Assembly (NCBI GenBank): GCA_963513935.1
Contig: OY740774.1
Span: forward strand, 91,214,424-91,278,423
Length of the DNA stretch: 64,000 bases
Direction: 5' to 3'
DNA from: Aphrophora alni
Taxonomy: Eukaryota; Arthropoda; Insecta; Hemiptera; Aphrophoridae
The translations under genes and the position numbers were made by a program. Positions 1-12,567 of the stretch are shown here, piece by piece (the stretch's first letter is position 1; each line of letters opens with the position of its first letter). Under the pieces are notes generated by a model. The model was given only the letters and a program-made list of their open reading frames with translations, was not told the DNA's origin and ran no database searches.

Positions 1-695
1 TTCAAAATTTAAAAAAAATATATTTTACGTAGAAACTGAATTTTCCCTTTATTTTTTCCAAAAAACATTAAAAATAGTAAAATATATTTTATACAGAACT
101 TCTATATGTCATTATATTCAAAACGATGCATAGAGTTTAGCTGTTTAGTGAAAAAATTTGTTACATGTATCACATTTGGAGTTTTTTGGCCAAATACCAA
201 AAAATCGAAGAGTAACGGAACAGAAATTTCACAGAAATGGTGATCAAAAACATACTAATAAATTTTTTGCAATTTTTTCAACCATTACTTGAGATTTCTA
301 ATATATTTGTGAATATATTAAGGGGAAAAAAATGTTACATTTTCAAAATTTAAAAAAATATTTTACGTAAAAACTGAATTTTCTCTTTTTTTTTTCAAAA
401 GAACAATAAAAATAGTAAAATATATTTTATACAGAACTTCTATATATCGTTATGTCCAAAAAGGTACATAGAATGTAGGTGTGTAGTGAAAAAAAAGTTA
501 GATTTATCAAATTTGGAATTTTTTGGTCAAATACCAAAAAATCTAAGAGTAACAGAGCAGAAATTCCACAGATATGGTGATCAAAAACACACTAATACAT
601 TTTTTGCAATTTTGTAAACCATTACTTGAGATTTCTAATATAATTGTGAATATAGTTAGGTGAAAAAAATAATAATATGTCACATTTTCTAAATA
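1..695. repeat. Tandem direct repeat, ~341 bp unit, two copies
   Basis: The block starting TTCAAAATTTAAAAAAA at position 1 recurs from 342. Shared landmarks follow in the same order: ATACAGAACTTCTATAT, TTTTTTGG.CAAATACCAAAAAATC, CCATTACTTGAGATTTCTAATAT. The second unit fades at about 690, where a third copy seems to begin and is lost. No coding potential is seen. It could be the edge of a satellite array running left out of the window. Confidence 0.85.
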
Positions 696-2332
696 AAATG
701 ACGATTTTTCAAAAATTGGTATTCTGACGCTTGAAGGTTAGGGTGACACGTCAACCTTTTAGGCATAGTTAGTAACTTTCTAAAGCTAGGCCTAAAACAA
801 AAGCGTTAGATTTTACTAATACAATATACTTTACAAAGAAGAACACACATATTCACTTGTATACTCAGATAAAACATTAAATATAAGAAAATATGCATAT
901 AGCCTAAACTTACAATTTTTATTTATAGGTTATTCCCTATACACACTCGAAATTAACTCAAAAACAAACTTTAGAAATAAAAACACATATATTGTAACTT
1001 GTATACACAAATTATATAAAATTTGTATACACAAACCTTCAAAATAAAAGAAATAGTAAATATATTACACAAATGCCACGATTTTTTGCGTCTAATTGTA
1101 TCGTGAAAGATTGACTGGAAATGGAGGAACTTTGGATCAAAATAGCTTCCCTAATTTTCAATGCACAAATATTTAACACACACTTAATTAAAAAGGGCAA
1201 TCTAGTCGTTACAATGTTGTAAAATATAACAGTAAAATCTATGACGTCAATGTAGAAATATGGAATAGCGTTTAAATACTCCAAGTCACAAGTAGGATCA
1301 AAATATTCAGTAAGCCACTTCAAAGAATGTATATAAATAGTAAACCATATAAATTAGGATGATTTCGTCTTCATAGTTCGAAAGAGGAAGAAACATACTA
1401 TATAATATTAATAAATAAACTCCACTGTTAAAACCTTGTACCACAGTGAAGTATTGACAGTGGACAATACAACTACTATCGGAAAAAAATTATTATTTTT
1501 TTTTATATTAATGGTACAATAACAGCAAAGTCAAATTTATATAGTATACAAATAATATTTTATTAAATCTACGATTATTATGTCGGCCTGCATATAGTTT
1601 TGTGATAATTTATTATTATAATATATTTCCGGTAACAAATTAAATTTATATAATATAATATAACAATAATGCAAGAACACACTTGTGATCACTGTATTGT
1701 TGTCCATCAAGTTTTGTGATCACATATATATATTAAAAACTTAAACAGTTTAATAGAAAATACAGATTAATGTATTTAGTACAATGATAATATTTGATCA
1801 CATCTAGGATCAATATATTGATCTCCATCAACTTAGGTCGTGACATTTTTATGTAACTCTTTAAACAATGTAACAGAAAATACAACTTTATTTATTATAA
1901 CGAAAATATGTATACCAAATTATCACTCAATATATTATCTATCCTTAAGTACTTATTGTCAGCATTATATATGAGTTTTGATATTATTTCTTTGTAATTC
2001 TGAACCACTTTGTTCAGTGATTTATTATTATTATAATTTAAAATGACTTTTTACTTTTTAAAGACAATTTATGACAATACAGCTGTATTGAAATCTATGC
2101 GTCTAATTGATCAATTTAATTTTATTGTATTGTTTAAAATCATTTTATATCTAAAGCATTTGTTCCAGCAATTTAACAAAAGAATGTTAGATCGGTATAA
2201 CTCCATAAAAATATATACAAATAATCAAAAAACTAAATGCTTCACAAATATATAATAAATAGGGATTAAATTTTAGCTATATACGTATGTTTCAAATTGA
2301 ATTCAATAACACACTGACCTAAGTATGAATAT
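696..2332. other. Non-coding AT-rich stretch, nothing recognised
   Basis: Short open frames of 70 to 94 codons lie here (for example 1039-1323 minus and 2043-2255 plus). They have low-complexity, AT-driven composition, no recognisable domain and no splice or start context that stands out. No gene is called. Confidence 0.5.
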
Positions 2333-3863
2333 AGTATAGTTCCAAAACCGAACAAAATACAACGGTTTATTTGTCATCGAAAAATCAATTATATGTCACA
2401 TTTTTCACTTGACAACGATAGTAGTTCTAAACTCTCAAAATGTCATGTCTTCGTTATAAACTCAGATAGCGAATTTCAGAATAACTTCCGTCAATAATAC
2501 CCTCTTTTAACTTGTATACTTTTGCCGTTTATAGATGTAGATTATAATTGCACACATTAGGTATTAACTTAAACTAAGGCAATATTGATATTAAAACTGT
2601 ATTAATTTAATGCAATGTGGTTTATTCCTTTCAGGACCCCGAAGGATTACATCTTTGATTTACTAATAGGTCGATCCATTGTGACTTGAAAGATCTTTTA
2701 TCTACTTATTTTCTTAAGATGTTAAAAGAAAAATAAATATATCATGCATAACTAATTATTTACAATATTCTTATGTACATTTTATTCACCTTATTTAATT
2801 ACTAGTTTTAAGACTCACACTATAATTACTCCTTATAGTCACATTAAATTTCCTGTATAGTTTCCTCATATAGACGATACGAAATCGGTACTGTTATAAA
2901 TTCAACCAGAATCTCGCCCGCGAACGTTAATCATTCAACACTTATAAAATGGAAAAATTAACATTGTCAATTGTGACATATGAAGAGTTGTGAACAAACT
3001 AAATTTCAAAGCGGTTTCGTTTATTAGGCACTCGTGTTAGCATTTAAATACTATCGTATGAACATCTTAATATTATCACTTTCTAGTAGGATAAAGGAAA
3101 AAGTTCCTATACACTAATGTTCGGAAACTCTTATTTTACCGGCCATAGGCCTTTTTTACTAAATAACTTATATCTCTAGACCGAAACGTTTTCAAAATGC
3201 CGTTTTTCGTAAATCATCTGTAGTGGATGACAGTAAGTAACAAACAATTATTATTATTATTATTATTATGTGACCCAAAATTAACAAATGAAAGATAAAT
3301 CAATTAAATAAGATTAAGAACCTAGTGAGTTTCCTTTAATAGGAACTATCTCTATAATTTTTAAATAAGAAAGCCATTAAAGGAAAATAATTAGTTTTAT
3401 AAAGGGTCTCACCTTTAGTTTAAAAACTCGAAATTAATATAACTCTTCCGCCTAGTTCTAGGAACTTGCATATAAAATGTTCTACTAATCAAAGCACTCT
3501 CTTTAAGGTAAAGTACCAAGTAAATTATTCCTTTGATGCACCATAAATTGCGTGATTTCGACTCTTGAACAATTTGATTGCATTGAGGCTAAACCTTTGT
3601 AATATGTACGTGAAATGTGCTACGTAACAAATTCAAGCAACTTTCTGTTTGTAAATTATAAACTAATTTACCCTTTCTGATTAAATTAAAGGCAGCTTGG
3701 TCTCTTCGTGCGATTTGATATGTATGTAGACTATTAATGAACATAGGTATGAGTGCATGTTTGACTGTATTCATTATACGAACTATGATCTGGTAACATA
3801 CAAAACATCCTTTACATTTTTTTAGTTCACAAATAAGAAATTGTCAATGTCGAAATTCTCTAC
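2333..3863 (+). repeat. Left terminal inverted repeat of the Polinton
   Basis: It reads as the reverse complement of 11018-12551. Matching landmarks include TTCCAAAACC near 2341, CTCTCAAAATGTCATGTCTTCG near 2434, the CCCCGAAGGATTACATC block near 2637 and the inner end around 3855-3863. Similarity by eye is roughly 90 percent with small indels. The small open frame at 3589-3774 (minus) lies in this repeat and is not considered a gene. Confidence 0.85.
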
Positions 3864-5112
3864 AAGTTTCGATAAAACCGAGGATATTAAAAACAAATTA
3901 AATTCACTATTATAGTGGTTTTATATCTGAAGATATTACTGAACACTCAATATGGATATAAGTATAAGTATTTTAATTGTACCATAAATTCTATTCAACT
4001 ATATGAAACCATCAGGCCCTTAATTGCTACACCTTCTTATTTATATGATTCAAAATAATTTATAATAAAATAAATCAATTTCTTTTATATATTACTTTAA
4101 ATTACAATAATTTAATTTATCCTTTAGCTGTGTTTTATTAACGCGGCTCACTGTTAAAATCACTGGAGTATTACCAATACATACAAAATACAAAATTAAT
4201 TTCCGTTTCAATTCTCCAAACGAGTGTTGGGTAAATCATTCCAATAAACTTTTGATTTATTTTTACTTAATATTGGAGTAGAATTTTTATTATGTTTTTT
4301 ATACTATTTTATTTTACGATGACAATTTTACTATTTAAAAATAAACTGAGTCTACAATTAGTGTATTGATATTATTTAGTGTATTGTCTTTAAATAAACG
4401 ACACATACAAAACCTTATATTAGTATAATAATAATATTTTATTAATCGCCATTCCGAATATTGATTAATAAATAATAAATTCAATTGATAACCAATTGAT
4501 ATTTCCATTTCCGAACACATTCCATTTTATATTGACATTGTTTTATTTATATGAAAACCACTCGCTCTACAGTTTAATATGACATATTATTTTATATAAC
4601 ATGGTTGTGTTCATTCCAATGAACGACAAAGCTATGTTTAGTAATTCTAATAAAACCGATGTATACACAAACTGCTTAAGAGCTGTGGCATAAAAGCTTG
4701 ACAGAATAAAAGTACACCTAAATTAAAATAATTTGAAATGACAGAACATAAATTTAATAGGGTAAATGACGTGTAAATAATGTACAAAAATATCATGAAA
4801 CCACCACTTCTTCACGGCTTAAAGCTATATTATTTGCTAATAATTACGTTAAGTTTTTTAATGTTTTTTTTTTAACTTGTGCAAAATACATCTTGCAATA
4901 TTTGAATTTTTTTTTTTTGGAACAAATTTATATATTTTGAAATATCATAAGACCTATAAGTGGAAACTATTTTTAAATGACTTTTTTAAAATTTGAATTC
5001 AACAGCTGTTGAAATTTTTAACATTCTTCGGGTTAACGAACTTGTTGACAAACTAGACAATGAAACCTAATAAATAAATATGAGCAACTTGGATAAAATC
5101 TGTTACCTCTTA
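3864..5112. other. Polinton interior, no gene recognised
   Basis: AT-rich DNA between the left TIR and the embedded repeat. A 61-codon frame at 4335-4520 (minus) shows no motif. It may be eroded Polinton DNA or later insertions; nothing in it can be assigned. Confidence 0.4.
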
Positions 5113-7397
5113 TACTATACTTATATATTGCAGCGTGCCAAATTAATATTATATAACCACATTTAATTTTGTGGAGTATCTAATTTTCTATTATTACACT
5201 CACTACTTTGTAAGAATTATGCAATCTCATTTATTGAAAACTTTAAACTTATCCCTAGCTTTAATTCAACAGTCGATAACTCCTTTCCAACCAGATTGCT
5301 AATATGATGTATCCTGTCTTTATATACGTTATGGATGTTGGTATTATACTTATAATATACACGCTACAAATTTGATAAATTGAGAGTAGAATTGGTTTTG
5401 CCCTTTGTTTTGTAACATCATGTTCCAAATTGAAATATAACTTACCAAAATATAATGAAAATGATCAAACGTCTACGATTTTTTTTATCATATCTAACAA
5501 ATTGTAAATTATAAAATAATCTGGTAAATTTCACTAAAATTACATTACGTATACTTTCTGAAATTTTCAATTTTACGGATTTTTAAAGAACATTTTATAT
5601 ACTAATAACTATATTATTTTACGTTGTAAAAAACGCAGTTAGTCATAACTGTAGCCACATTTTAAAATCGAAAAAATTATAATTTGTAATAATGGCATAT
5701 GTTGTGAACTCAATTTCATACACCATGCTTTTTGTTCAAAGCTGAATGGTAATTATAGTAAATTTTTCTTAAAGGTTGTTTTCCAATAAGCTGATACTTA
5801 CACAACTCAAGTCGTATAACTATGTTATCACTAACGAAATTACATTTTATAACTGATCGGTCCCTCATAGGCTCTCATTTAGTGAGTAAAGGCTTAGAAA
5901 TCCTGACTACAATAGATACCTATGTAATAAATTATTTAAATCTGTTTCTAGTCTTTATTTAAACTCGTAACGATGTTTTAGAGTAGTTCAATAATATATA
6001 TATATTGATTTTAGGTGTTTTGCTATGCAACTACATATTATATCTCACCAATTATATTATATTTAAACATCGGTGTTTACATCTTATTCGGAACTCCATC
6101 AATGTTAACTCATCGTCTGTGCCCACTAGAATAAACCTAGTCCTACATTTACTGGTCATTCTAGTATACTAGTTTCATCAGTATAAACTAAGTTCTAAAA
6201 TACAACCTGGCTTACATCCGTAACTCCGTAAAAAAAAATCTGTTTAGTTAAATGGTTTTTTTCTTACATTTTACAAACAGTAAACCATATTACTGTCTTT
6301 TTGTGTCACCATAAAATAATCTATATAACTGATGGGTCCTACGTCATCAGTATTAAATATAAAAAGTATTAAATATATTAGCTACTTTGCCAACAAATTA
6401 CGAGTTTAAATTAGATTACTTGTAGGTTAGGTTAGAACTTTTCACCATATAATGTAAAATGACATGTAGGCCTATATAATTTGTACCTATGAAATTTAGG
6501 TAAGGTTAGGCTGGTCAAATGTTTTTTTACATAGGCTTGTAGGTGTCCTATTTTTCAACTAATTTAATATTTTAGCAACTCCAAACCACACTTTATCCAG
6601 GGTTTGGAGTGACTAAAAAGCCTACGCTAAGAGGTGCGATCAACCGCGGATAATTGACCGTGAGGTCTACCTGCGCAGCTCGACCACAGCCTAGTTATTT
6701 AAAACAAATAAATAGAAAGATTGAGAAAATTGTAAATGTATACTAGTTGTTTTAACTAAGTAATTTCAGATATTCTTTTAATGTAAATGAGTGAGGTACA
6801 ATATTACTTGAAGCTAATGTTATTGTATTATTTTACCATAGAATACAATCTAACAATGTAAATTATTTGGTTTATACAACCAAATTGTCAGAATAAATTA
6901 GCACAGTTATAAATACACATTAGGGTGGTTGTAAATGATTGCAGAAACTACCTAAATCTATTACCTGCTTAAATAAAATAAAAAAGTGTCTAACGAACCA
7001 AAAATAATCGACAAAATTACCTTCCTTGTCATAATTAAACTTATTAGTGTTAAATTGATAAGATGTAAATTAAAGCATCATTTAAATTATTATCCAATAT
7101 ACTGTAATATAATTAAATTTTACGTTACATTTCTATTATGGTTGACAGAAGTTTTTAATTTGGTAAAAACATCCAAAAAAATAAAGGAACAAATACAATT
7201 TTCGTAAGAAACTTAAATCAGAAATTAACCAAAAAGTAGAAGCTCTGTTCCTCGCTCGATTTTATGATTAGAAATTATGGTAAAGTCTTGAATTGCTCTC
7301 CAAAAGTATAACCAACGGGAAAGCAGTCTAGCACAAGTCTGAAGTCATCATGAGCTCTTCCGTCACAGGTTATTAGAATAATAATTGTTATATAGAA
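5113..7397. repeat. Dispersed repeat family R, copy 1 (inside the Polinton)
   Basis: It begins near TTATATATTGCAGCGTGCC and ends near GGTTATTAGAATAATAATTGTTA. The same sequence recurs in the same orientation at 19165-23097, about 85-90 percent identical by eye, with a ~1.74 kb extra segment in the second copy. No coding capacity, TIRs or target duplications were recognised, so the class is unknown. Its right edge lies about 40 bp from the stop of the frame carrying the polymerase remnant, whose recognisable homology ends about 125 bp away. Confidence 0.75.
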
Positions 7398-7499
7398 ACT
7401 CTTTTAAACTACGGTCCTCCTGCTAAAAAATCTCACCTCACATCATGTTTATGGTACACAGACACTTACGGTAAAATGGATGATACAGCAGACGCAAAT

Positions 7500-8876
7500 A
7501 CAGGCAAGTACAATACTGCATAATAGCATTTGTAGCATACTTGATTGCTAACACAAAAGTTTGGTTTATGTTCATATATATTATTTCGATTCTGAAAATC
7601 AGAATCTTGTGTACATTCAAAATCGAAAAATATGAACATAAACTTATTTTGTTTTTGTTCATTCTGTTTTTCAGATCTCTTAAAACATAAATGACATGAA
7701 GGTTTATACTGTTTGCAAATACTACAATAAAATTCATTACATACATGTTCACTTTTCCTTTTCAAAATATTATGTTTTATTGCAATCTCTACAGCATTTA
7801 ACAACACTGCATGTAGATCTCTTTTTTGAATAATTAGGTAGTAAATGATTATTAAAACATTCTATACTTTTAAAAAATCTATTGCATTCTTGGCATGTCC
7901 GTTTTTCATCACCTGTACATATTGGGGTTTTGTTGCATGATAAGCATTTTATTGGACAGATGTGCCTTTGTTGATTGTGATAGGCAAACTTGCAGTTTTG
8001 GCAATGAAAATTAGTTGTGAATACTGCTGTTAACGATGTATTAACATTGAAATGACCATCACCATAAATTAAATCAAGATTTATTGTACCGATAGGTCCC
8101 GCAAAAATTGTCTCTCTATCTCTTCTATCACTAAATACTGTTATCGTATAGTTGGTTAGATGGTTTTGAAACAATTTAATCTGTTAAATTCCTCCCCCAG
8201 TTGTTAAATTTACACCTGCAGATTCACAAAGTCTTTCTGCTTGACTTATACTTTTACAATGTTTTTTACATTCTGCATTATTATCTTTTTTAGAGTGAGA
8301 AATACCCACTACTAATGCCCTAGCAAGACACAAGTTATCATTATTATTAATTACAATTATTCTTGTTTTTTCTTGCAAAAGTCATTAAAAGATGATGTAT
8401 AGTCTATCCTTCCGCTTCTTGACCCTCTAGGCATATTTATATGTATTAGTTTTACTTGCATATGGCCATCAATAAAAAACGATTCATTACTCTGAATTAT
8501 GTTTTCTACAGTTTGTAACACGATTTCAGTATTCAATTGGTCTGCTCTACGTACACTAATACCTATAGATTTATGCTCAGGTTTTTCGGGATTGTTTATT
8601 GAAAGTCCAACTCTATCTTCACCATCTGTATTTATATTTATAAATGCTAAAAGGGAATCAAACATATTCTTAAGCCAATGACTTATAGTCTCATTTTTAT
8701 TTGGATCTGTGAATTTAAATGTAACCTCTCTAGTATTAGTATTAATTTTTTCTATTCTTTTAAAACATCATTAATTATTTCAAAATAATCTTGACCTCTC
8801 CCACTTTGTACTTCACACGACTACAATGTGCTTGAGGACTTGAGGGTAAATCTAGAAATGATAGTTGTTGAGGCAT
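7500..8876 (-). pseudogene. polB: Polinton family B DNA polymerase (N-terminal part), broken
   Basis: Protein-primed DNA polymerases of family B replicate Polintons. Only the N-terminal region and the start of the 3'-5' exonuclease domain remain. Reading minus, the likely start is the ATG at 8876. Family-like stretches follow: DRVGLSINNP and ISVRRADQLN (8665-8357 frame), NDNLCLARALVVGI and GVNLTTGGG (8378-8184), a Cys-rich region with C-x2-C pairs (8174-7770), then the exonuclease I motif FFDFECTQD and the typical PNFCVSNQVCYKC (7807-7520). At least four frame changes (near 8830, 8762, 8385 and 7790) and one in-frame TAA (about 8186) break it. The polymerase palm is missing: recognisable homology stops at about 7520, next to repeat R. 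It cannot encode a working enzyme. Confidence 0.85.
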
Positions 8877-8878
8877 AT

Positions 8879-9187
8879 CTATAAATCTGCAAATGGTGAT
8901 GGTGGGTCAAAAATATTATCTGCAATAAGTTCACCCTGAGGTGTTCTAGGTGATGATGGTAAATTAAATATATTTGAATTGCTTTCGTTACTTTGAGATA
9001 AGACTGGTGGCGATACTAAATTAACGATTTCATAATCTTCAGTAATACTAAGCGGTGACATTAAATTAATATTTTCGGCTATTTCACCAAACTCATTGCC
9101 ATCGTAAGTTTCTGACATATACACATCTATAAGATCTGCTAATTTAATGTCCTTTATAAAGAATGACATTTTTGAAATAGTATACAA
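8879..9187 (-). CDS. Small acidic hypothetical protein of the Polinton
   Basis: A 102-codon open frame directly upstream of polB; its TAG is followed after two bases by the presumed polB ATG, like neighbouring genes of a compact virus-like element. The product is acidic and rich in Ser, Asn and Pro, with no recognised fold, signal peptide or membrane segment. The start used is the first ATG; a second Met lies seven codons in and could be the true start. It might be an accessory Polinton gene or a detached 5' part of polB. I do not recognise a family. Confidence 0.45.
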   Translation of the reverse strand: MYTISKMSFFIKDIKLADLIDVYMSETYDGNEFGEIAENINLMSPLSITEDYEIVNLVSPPVLSQSNESNSNIFNLPSSPRTPQGELIADNIFDPPSPFADL

Positions 9188-9850
9188 ATTAAAAGTTTAT
9201 GTGATAAAAATATTCTATAATATCCTAATAAAAACTTGATTAATATAGTCACTTCAATAAATTATGAATAATATGTTATTCACATTTTGATTATATTATA
9301 TAGTCACTGAGTATTTTAAATATATTAGCTCAATAGGCGCAATTTACCTGATAATTACACTTCACTAAATTATTTTACTTTTAAAATTGATTATAAAACA
9401 ATACTTTGAAGCTCGTTCGTAGGCATACTATATACAACTAATAAAGGGTTAGGTTCATAGGGTATATATATATATACGTAAATTTACAGCACATTACAAG
9501 AGATTAAGATGATGGAAATTTTACATTGAATAACAAAAACACTATTTGTTGGACTGTCAATAGATTCACTGTGCAACGCACACATGGTTACTTAGGCTAA
9601 ATGACAGACTTTTAACCTTGTTAGCGCATATCACATTAAATATTTTAACATAAGAGTTAAACTTTGACTTCGGCTTGTTTTTCACTAATTGTTAAGCCTT
9701 GTATAAAGTAATGTCAATACGTTGTATTTGATATCTTGCAGAGTACATATTTTTGTAAGAAATGGTTACCAACTGTGCCATTATATAATTTAAATCACTG
9801 ATCAGGACATTGTGTATAAATGATGACAAATACATTAATGTGTATGTTTT
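9188..9850. other. Intergenic Polinton DNA, no gene seen
   Basis: AT-rich DNA between the acidic frame and the ATPase. It includes a short (TA)n run near 9464. No frame over 60 codons and no recognised motif. Confidence 0.45.
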
Positions 9851-10477
9851 TTATTTCTTTTTAGGGACGTATGCATAATTATACTTATCAAACGGAAAAA
9901 TACAGCTCCTTATTCTTAACTCGTCCAGCGTAGTTTGCTTCATGTCAAACAAAAGATAACCGTGAGGCTGCTTAGTAGCATCGATGTAAGCATCTTGTAT
10001 AAATTTTGGATTTTCGGGATATACTTGTTGAGCCAAGTGTCTGATTTGACTTTTATCACGAGGATTCTTAAAATAAACTATATTATATGCATTCAATGAA
10101 ATATCTCTTTGGCCTTTACCCAGATGAAATAAGTTTTGTGTAATGAAAAACACACTAATATTTCTGTGATGACATCCTTTAGTAAATATATCTACAAAAC
10201 TACTATTCGATTCTCTCATCAAATCGTCTATTATTATTAGATTTGGTGAAGATGGGTCCACAGAATGGATATCTGGTAAACCTTCTTGAAATATAAATGG
10301 TATATTAAGGATATTATACGATGGCTGCCATACTGTATATTGCCAAAATATATTTTTAAACTCAACATTACATAATACTGTCATATGTTTTAGAAAATTA
10401 ATCACAAATTGTGATTTTCCACACCCCGAGGGCCCAGCTACAACACACGAAAATTGATGCTTTAACATAGGTTCCAT
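9851..10477 (-). CDS. Polinton packaging-type ATPase, intact
   Basis: A complete 208-residue frame starting at the ATG near 10477. In known Polintons and related viruses this FtsK/HerA-superfamily P-loop ATPase is thought to pump DNA into capsids. Seen here: Walker A GPSGCGKS at about residues 15-22, and Walker B LIIIDDL at about 80-86 with the expected hydrophobic run and acidic pair. A polar sensor-like FFITQNLFH segment follows at about 110-118, then the family-like C-terminal ending with IFPFDKY and a basic KKK tail. Length fits the family (about 200-260). There is no frameshift or stop, unlike polB on the same strand. The nearest downstream frame is the small acidic frame at 8879-9187. 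Confidence 0.88.
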   Translation of the reverse strand: MEPMLKHQFSCVVAGPSGCGKSQFVINFLKHMTVLCNVEFKNIFWQYTVWQPSYNILNIPFIFQEGLPDIHSVDPSSPNLIIIDDLMRESNSSFVDIFTKGCHHRNISVFFITQNLFHLGKGQRDISLNAYNIVYFKNPRDKSQIRHLAQQVYPENPKFIQDAYIDATKQPHGYLLFDMKQTTLDELRIRSCIFPFDKYNYAYVPKKK

Positions 10478-10850
10478 TATTTCAACTGAACTACTCGGCT
10501 AATATTCTAGATATTATATAACTTGATTGAAAATTACCCTAAGTAATGTTATGCAATGATGGATGACTCGTTGTCTAAAATAATCTCATCTTGGATTTTG
10601 TTGACTCATTGTTCTACTGGACACAATTCCTACAAGTTATGTAACCTAAAATAGCCGATAAAGGCTAAAAATATATCTGACCGTATCTTTGTTTACATTG
10701 GGGGGTATTCTGCTGGGCCATACTTGCTATAAGATCTCGAACTATTCCTTATCTTTATTGATTTAGACCTTAACCTTGTTGACTTGGACCTTAATCTTGT
10801 TGATTTAACCCTTATCTTTGATGACATAAGACCTTCTACTAGATATCAAG
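10478..10850. other. Polinton DNA upstream of the ATPase
   Basis: No coding frame. From about 10735 it contains diverged copies of the CCTTATCTTTGTTGACTT motif (CTTATCTTTATTGATTTAG, CTTAACCTTGTTGACTTGG), which become regular in the tandem array that follows. A 5' flank or promoter for the ATPase would lie here but is not identifiable. Confidence 0.45.
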
Positions 10851-10985
10851 GTCCTTATCTTTGTTGACTTTCCTTATCTTTGTTGACTTTCCTTATCTTT
10901 GTTGACTTTCCTTATCTTTGTTGACTTTCCTTATCTTTGTTGAATTTCCTTATCTTTGTTGACTAAAGTCTTATCTTTGTTTACC
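10851..10985. repeat. 19-bp tandem repeat next to the right TIR
   Basis: About seven units of CCTTATCTTTGTTGACTTT run without interruption, with single-base changes in the last units. More diverged units lie just to the left (10735-10850). The array ends about 30 bp before the inner edge of the right TIR. Confidence 0.9.
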
Positions 10986-11017
10986 ATCTGTCGGGCCAGG
11001 GGACGTCCACTGGTAGT

Positions 11018-12551
11018 GTAGAGTATTTCGACAATTTCTTGTATCTGAACTATAAAAGTGTAAAGGATGTTTTGTTGTTACCAGATCATAGTTCGTATAA
11101 CGAATACAGTCAAACATGCACTCATACCTATGTTCATTAATAGGCTAAATACACATCAAATCGCACGTAGGGACCAAGCTGCCATTATTTAACCAGAAAG
11201 GGTAAATTAGTTTATAGTTTACAAACAGAATGTTGCTTGAATTTGTTACGTAGCACATTTCACGTACATATTACAAAACTTTAGCTACAAAGCAATCAAC
11301 TTGTTCAAGCATCGAAATCGCCCAATTTATTGTGAATCAAGGGAATAATTACTTGGTACTTTACCTTAAAGAGAGTGCTTTGATTAGTAGAACATTTCAC
11401 ACGTAAGTTCCTAGTACTAGGCGGAAGAGAAATATTAATTTCGAGTTTTTAAACTAAAGGTGAGACCCTTTATAAAACTAATTATTTTCCTTCAATGGCT
11501 TTCTTATTTAAAAATTATAGAGATAGTTCCTATTAAAGGAAACTCACTTGGTTCTTAATCTTAATTAATTGATTTATCTTTCATTTGTTAATTTTGGGTG
11601 ACTTAAATAATAATAATAATAATTGTTTGTTACTTACTGCCATCCAGATCGTTTACACTCACTACAGCTGTTTTACAATTAACCGGATTTTCAAAACGTT
11701 TCGGTCTAGAGATATAAGTTATTTATTAAAAAAGGCATATAGCTGGTAAAATAATAGTTTCCGGACATTAGTGTATAGGAACTTTTTTCTTTATCCTACT
11801 AGAAAGTGATAATATTAAGATGTTCATGCGATAGTATTTAAATGTTAATACGAGTGCCTAATAAACGAAACCGCTTTGAAATTTAGTTTGTTCACAACTC
11901 TTTATATGTCACAATTGACACTGTTAATTTTTTCATTTTATAATTGTTGAATGGGTTACGTTCACGGGCGAGATTCTGGTTGAATTTATAACAGTACCGA
12001 TTTCGTATTGCCTATATGATGAAACTATACAGGAAATTGAATGTGACTATAAGGAGTAATTATAGTGTGAGTCTTAAAACTAGTAATTAAATAAGGTGAA
12101 TAATATGTACATAAGAATATTGTAAATAATTAGTTATGCATGATATATTTATTTTTCTTTTAACATCTTAAGAAAATAAGTAGATAAAAGATCTTTCAAG
12201 TCACAATGGATTGACCTATTAGTAAATCAAAGATGTAATCCTTCGGGGTCCTGAAAGGAATAAACCACATTGCATTAAATTAATACAGTTTTAATATCAA
12301 TATTGCCTTAGTTTAAGTTAATACCTAATGTGTGCAATTATAATCTACATCTATAAACGGCAAAAGTATACAAGTTAAAAGAGGGTATTATTGACGGAAG
12401 TTATTCTGAAATTCGCTATCTGAGTTTATAACGAAGACATGACATTTTGAGAGTTTGGATCTATTATCGTTGTCAGTGAAAAATATGACAAATACTTGAT
12501 TTTTCGATGGCAAATAAACCGTTGTTTTTTGTTTGGTTTTGGAATTCTTCT
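11018..12551 (-). repeat. Right terminal inverted repeat of the Polinton
   Basis: Reverse complement of 2333-3863 over about 1.53 kb. The inner edge is at GTAGAGTATTTCGACAATTTC (11018) and the outer edge near GGTTTTGGAATTCTTCT (12551). Differences from the left copy are scattered substitutions and short indels, consistent with long separate decay. Confidence 0.85.
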
Positions 12552-12567
12552 ATTTCGTCTTTGTTTT

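Larger units (their letters stand above)
2333..12551. mobile_element. Polinton/Maverick-type DNA transposon, decayed
   Basis: Two long inverted repeats (2333-3863 and 11018-12551) enclose a packaging-type ATPase and a family B DNA polymerase, both on the minus strand. Long TIRs with polB and an FtsK/HerA-like ATPase are the hallmark of Polintons (Mavericks), virus-like self-synthesising transposons. Both outer ends can be read as starting 5'-AG, as is usual in the family, but I see no matching 6-bp target duplication, so the ends are approximate. Integrase, adenain-like protease and the capsid genes are not seen. At ~10.2 kb it is shorter than the 15-20 kb typical of complete elements. A 2.3 kb dispersed repeat lies inside next to the truncated polB, so rearrangement has removed or replaced part of the element. 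Confidence 0.8.

Noticed and set aside
1039..1323. 94-codon minus frame
   Set aside because: AT-rich sequence, no motif, no copy elsewhere; frames of this length are expected by chance here.
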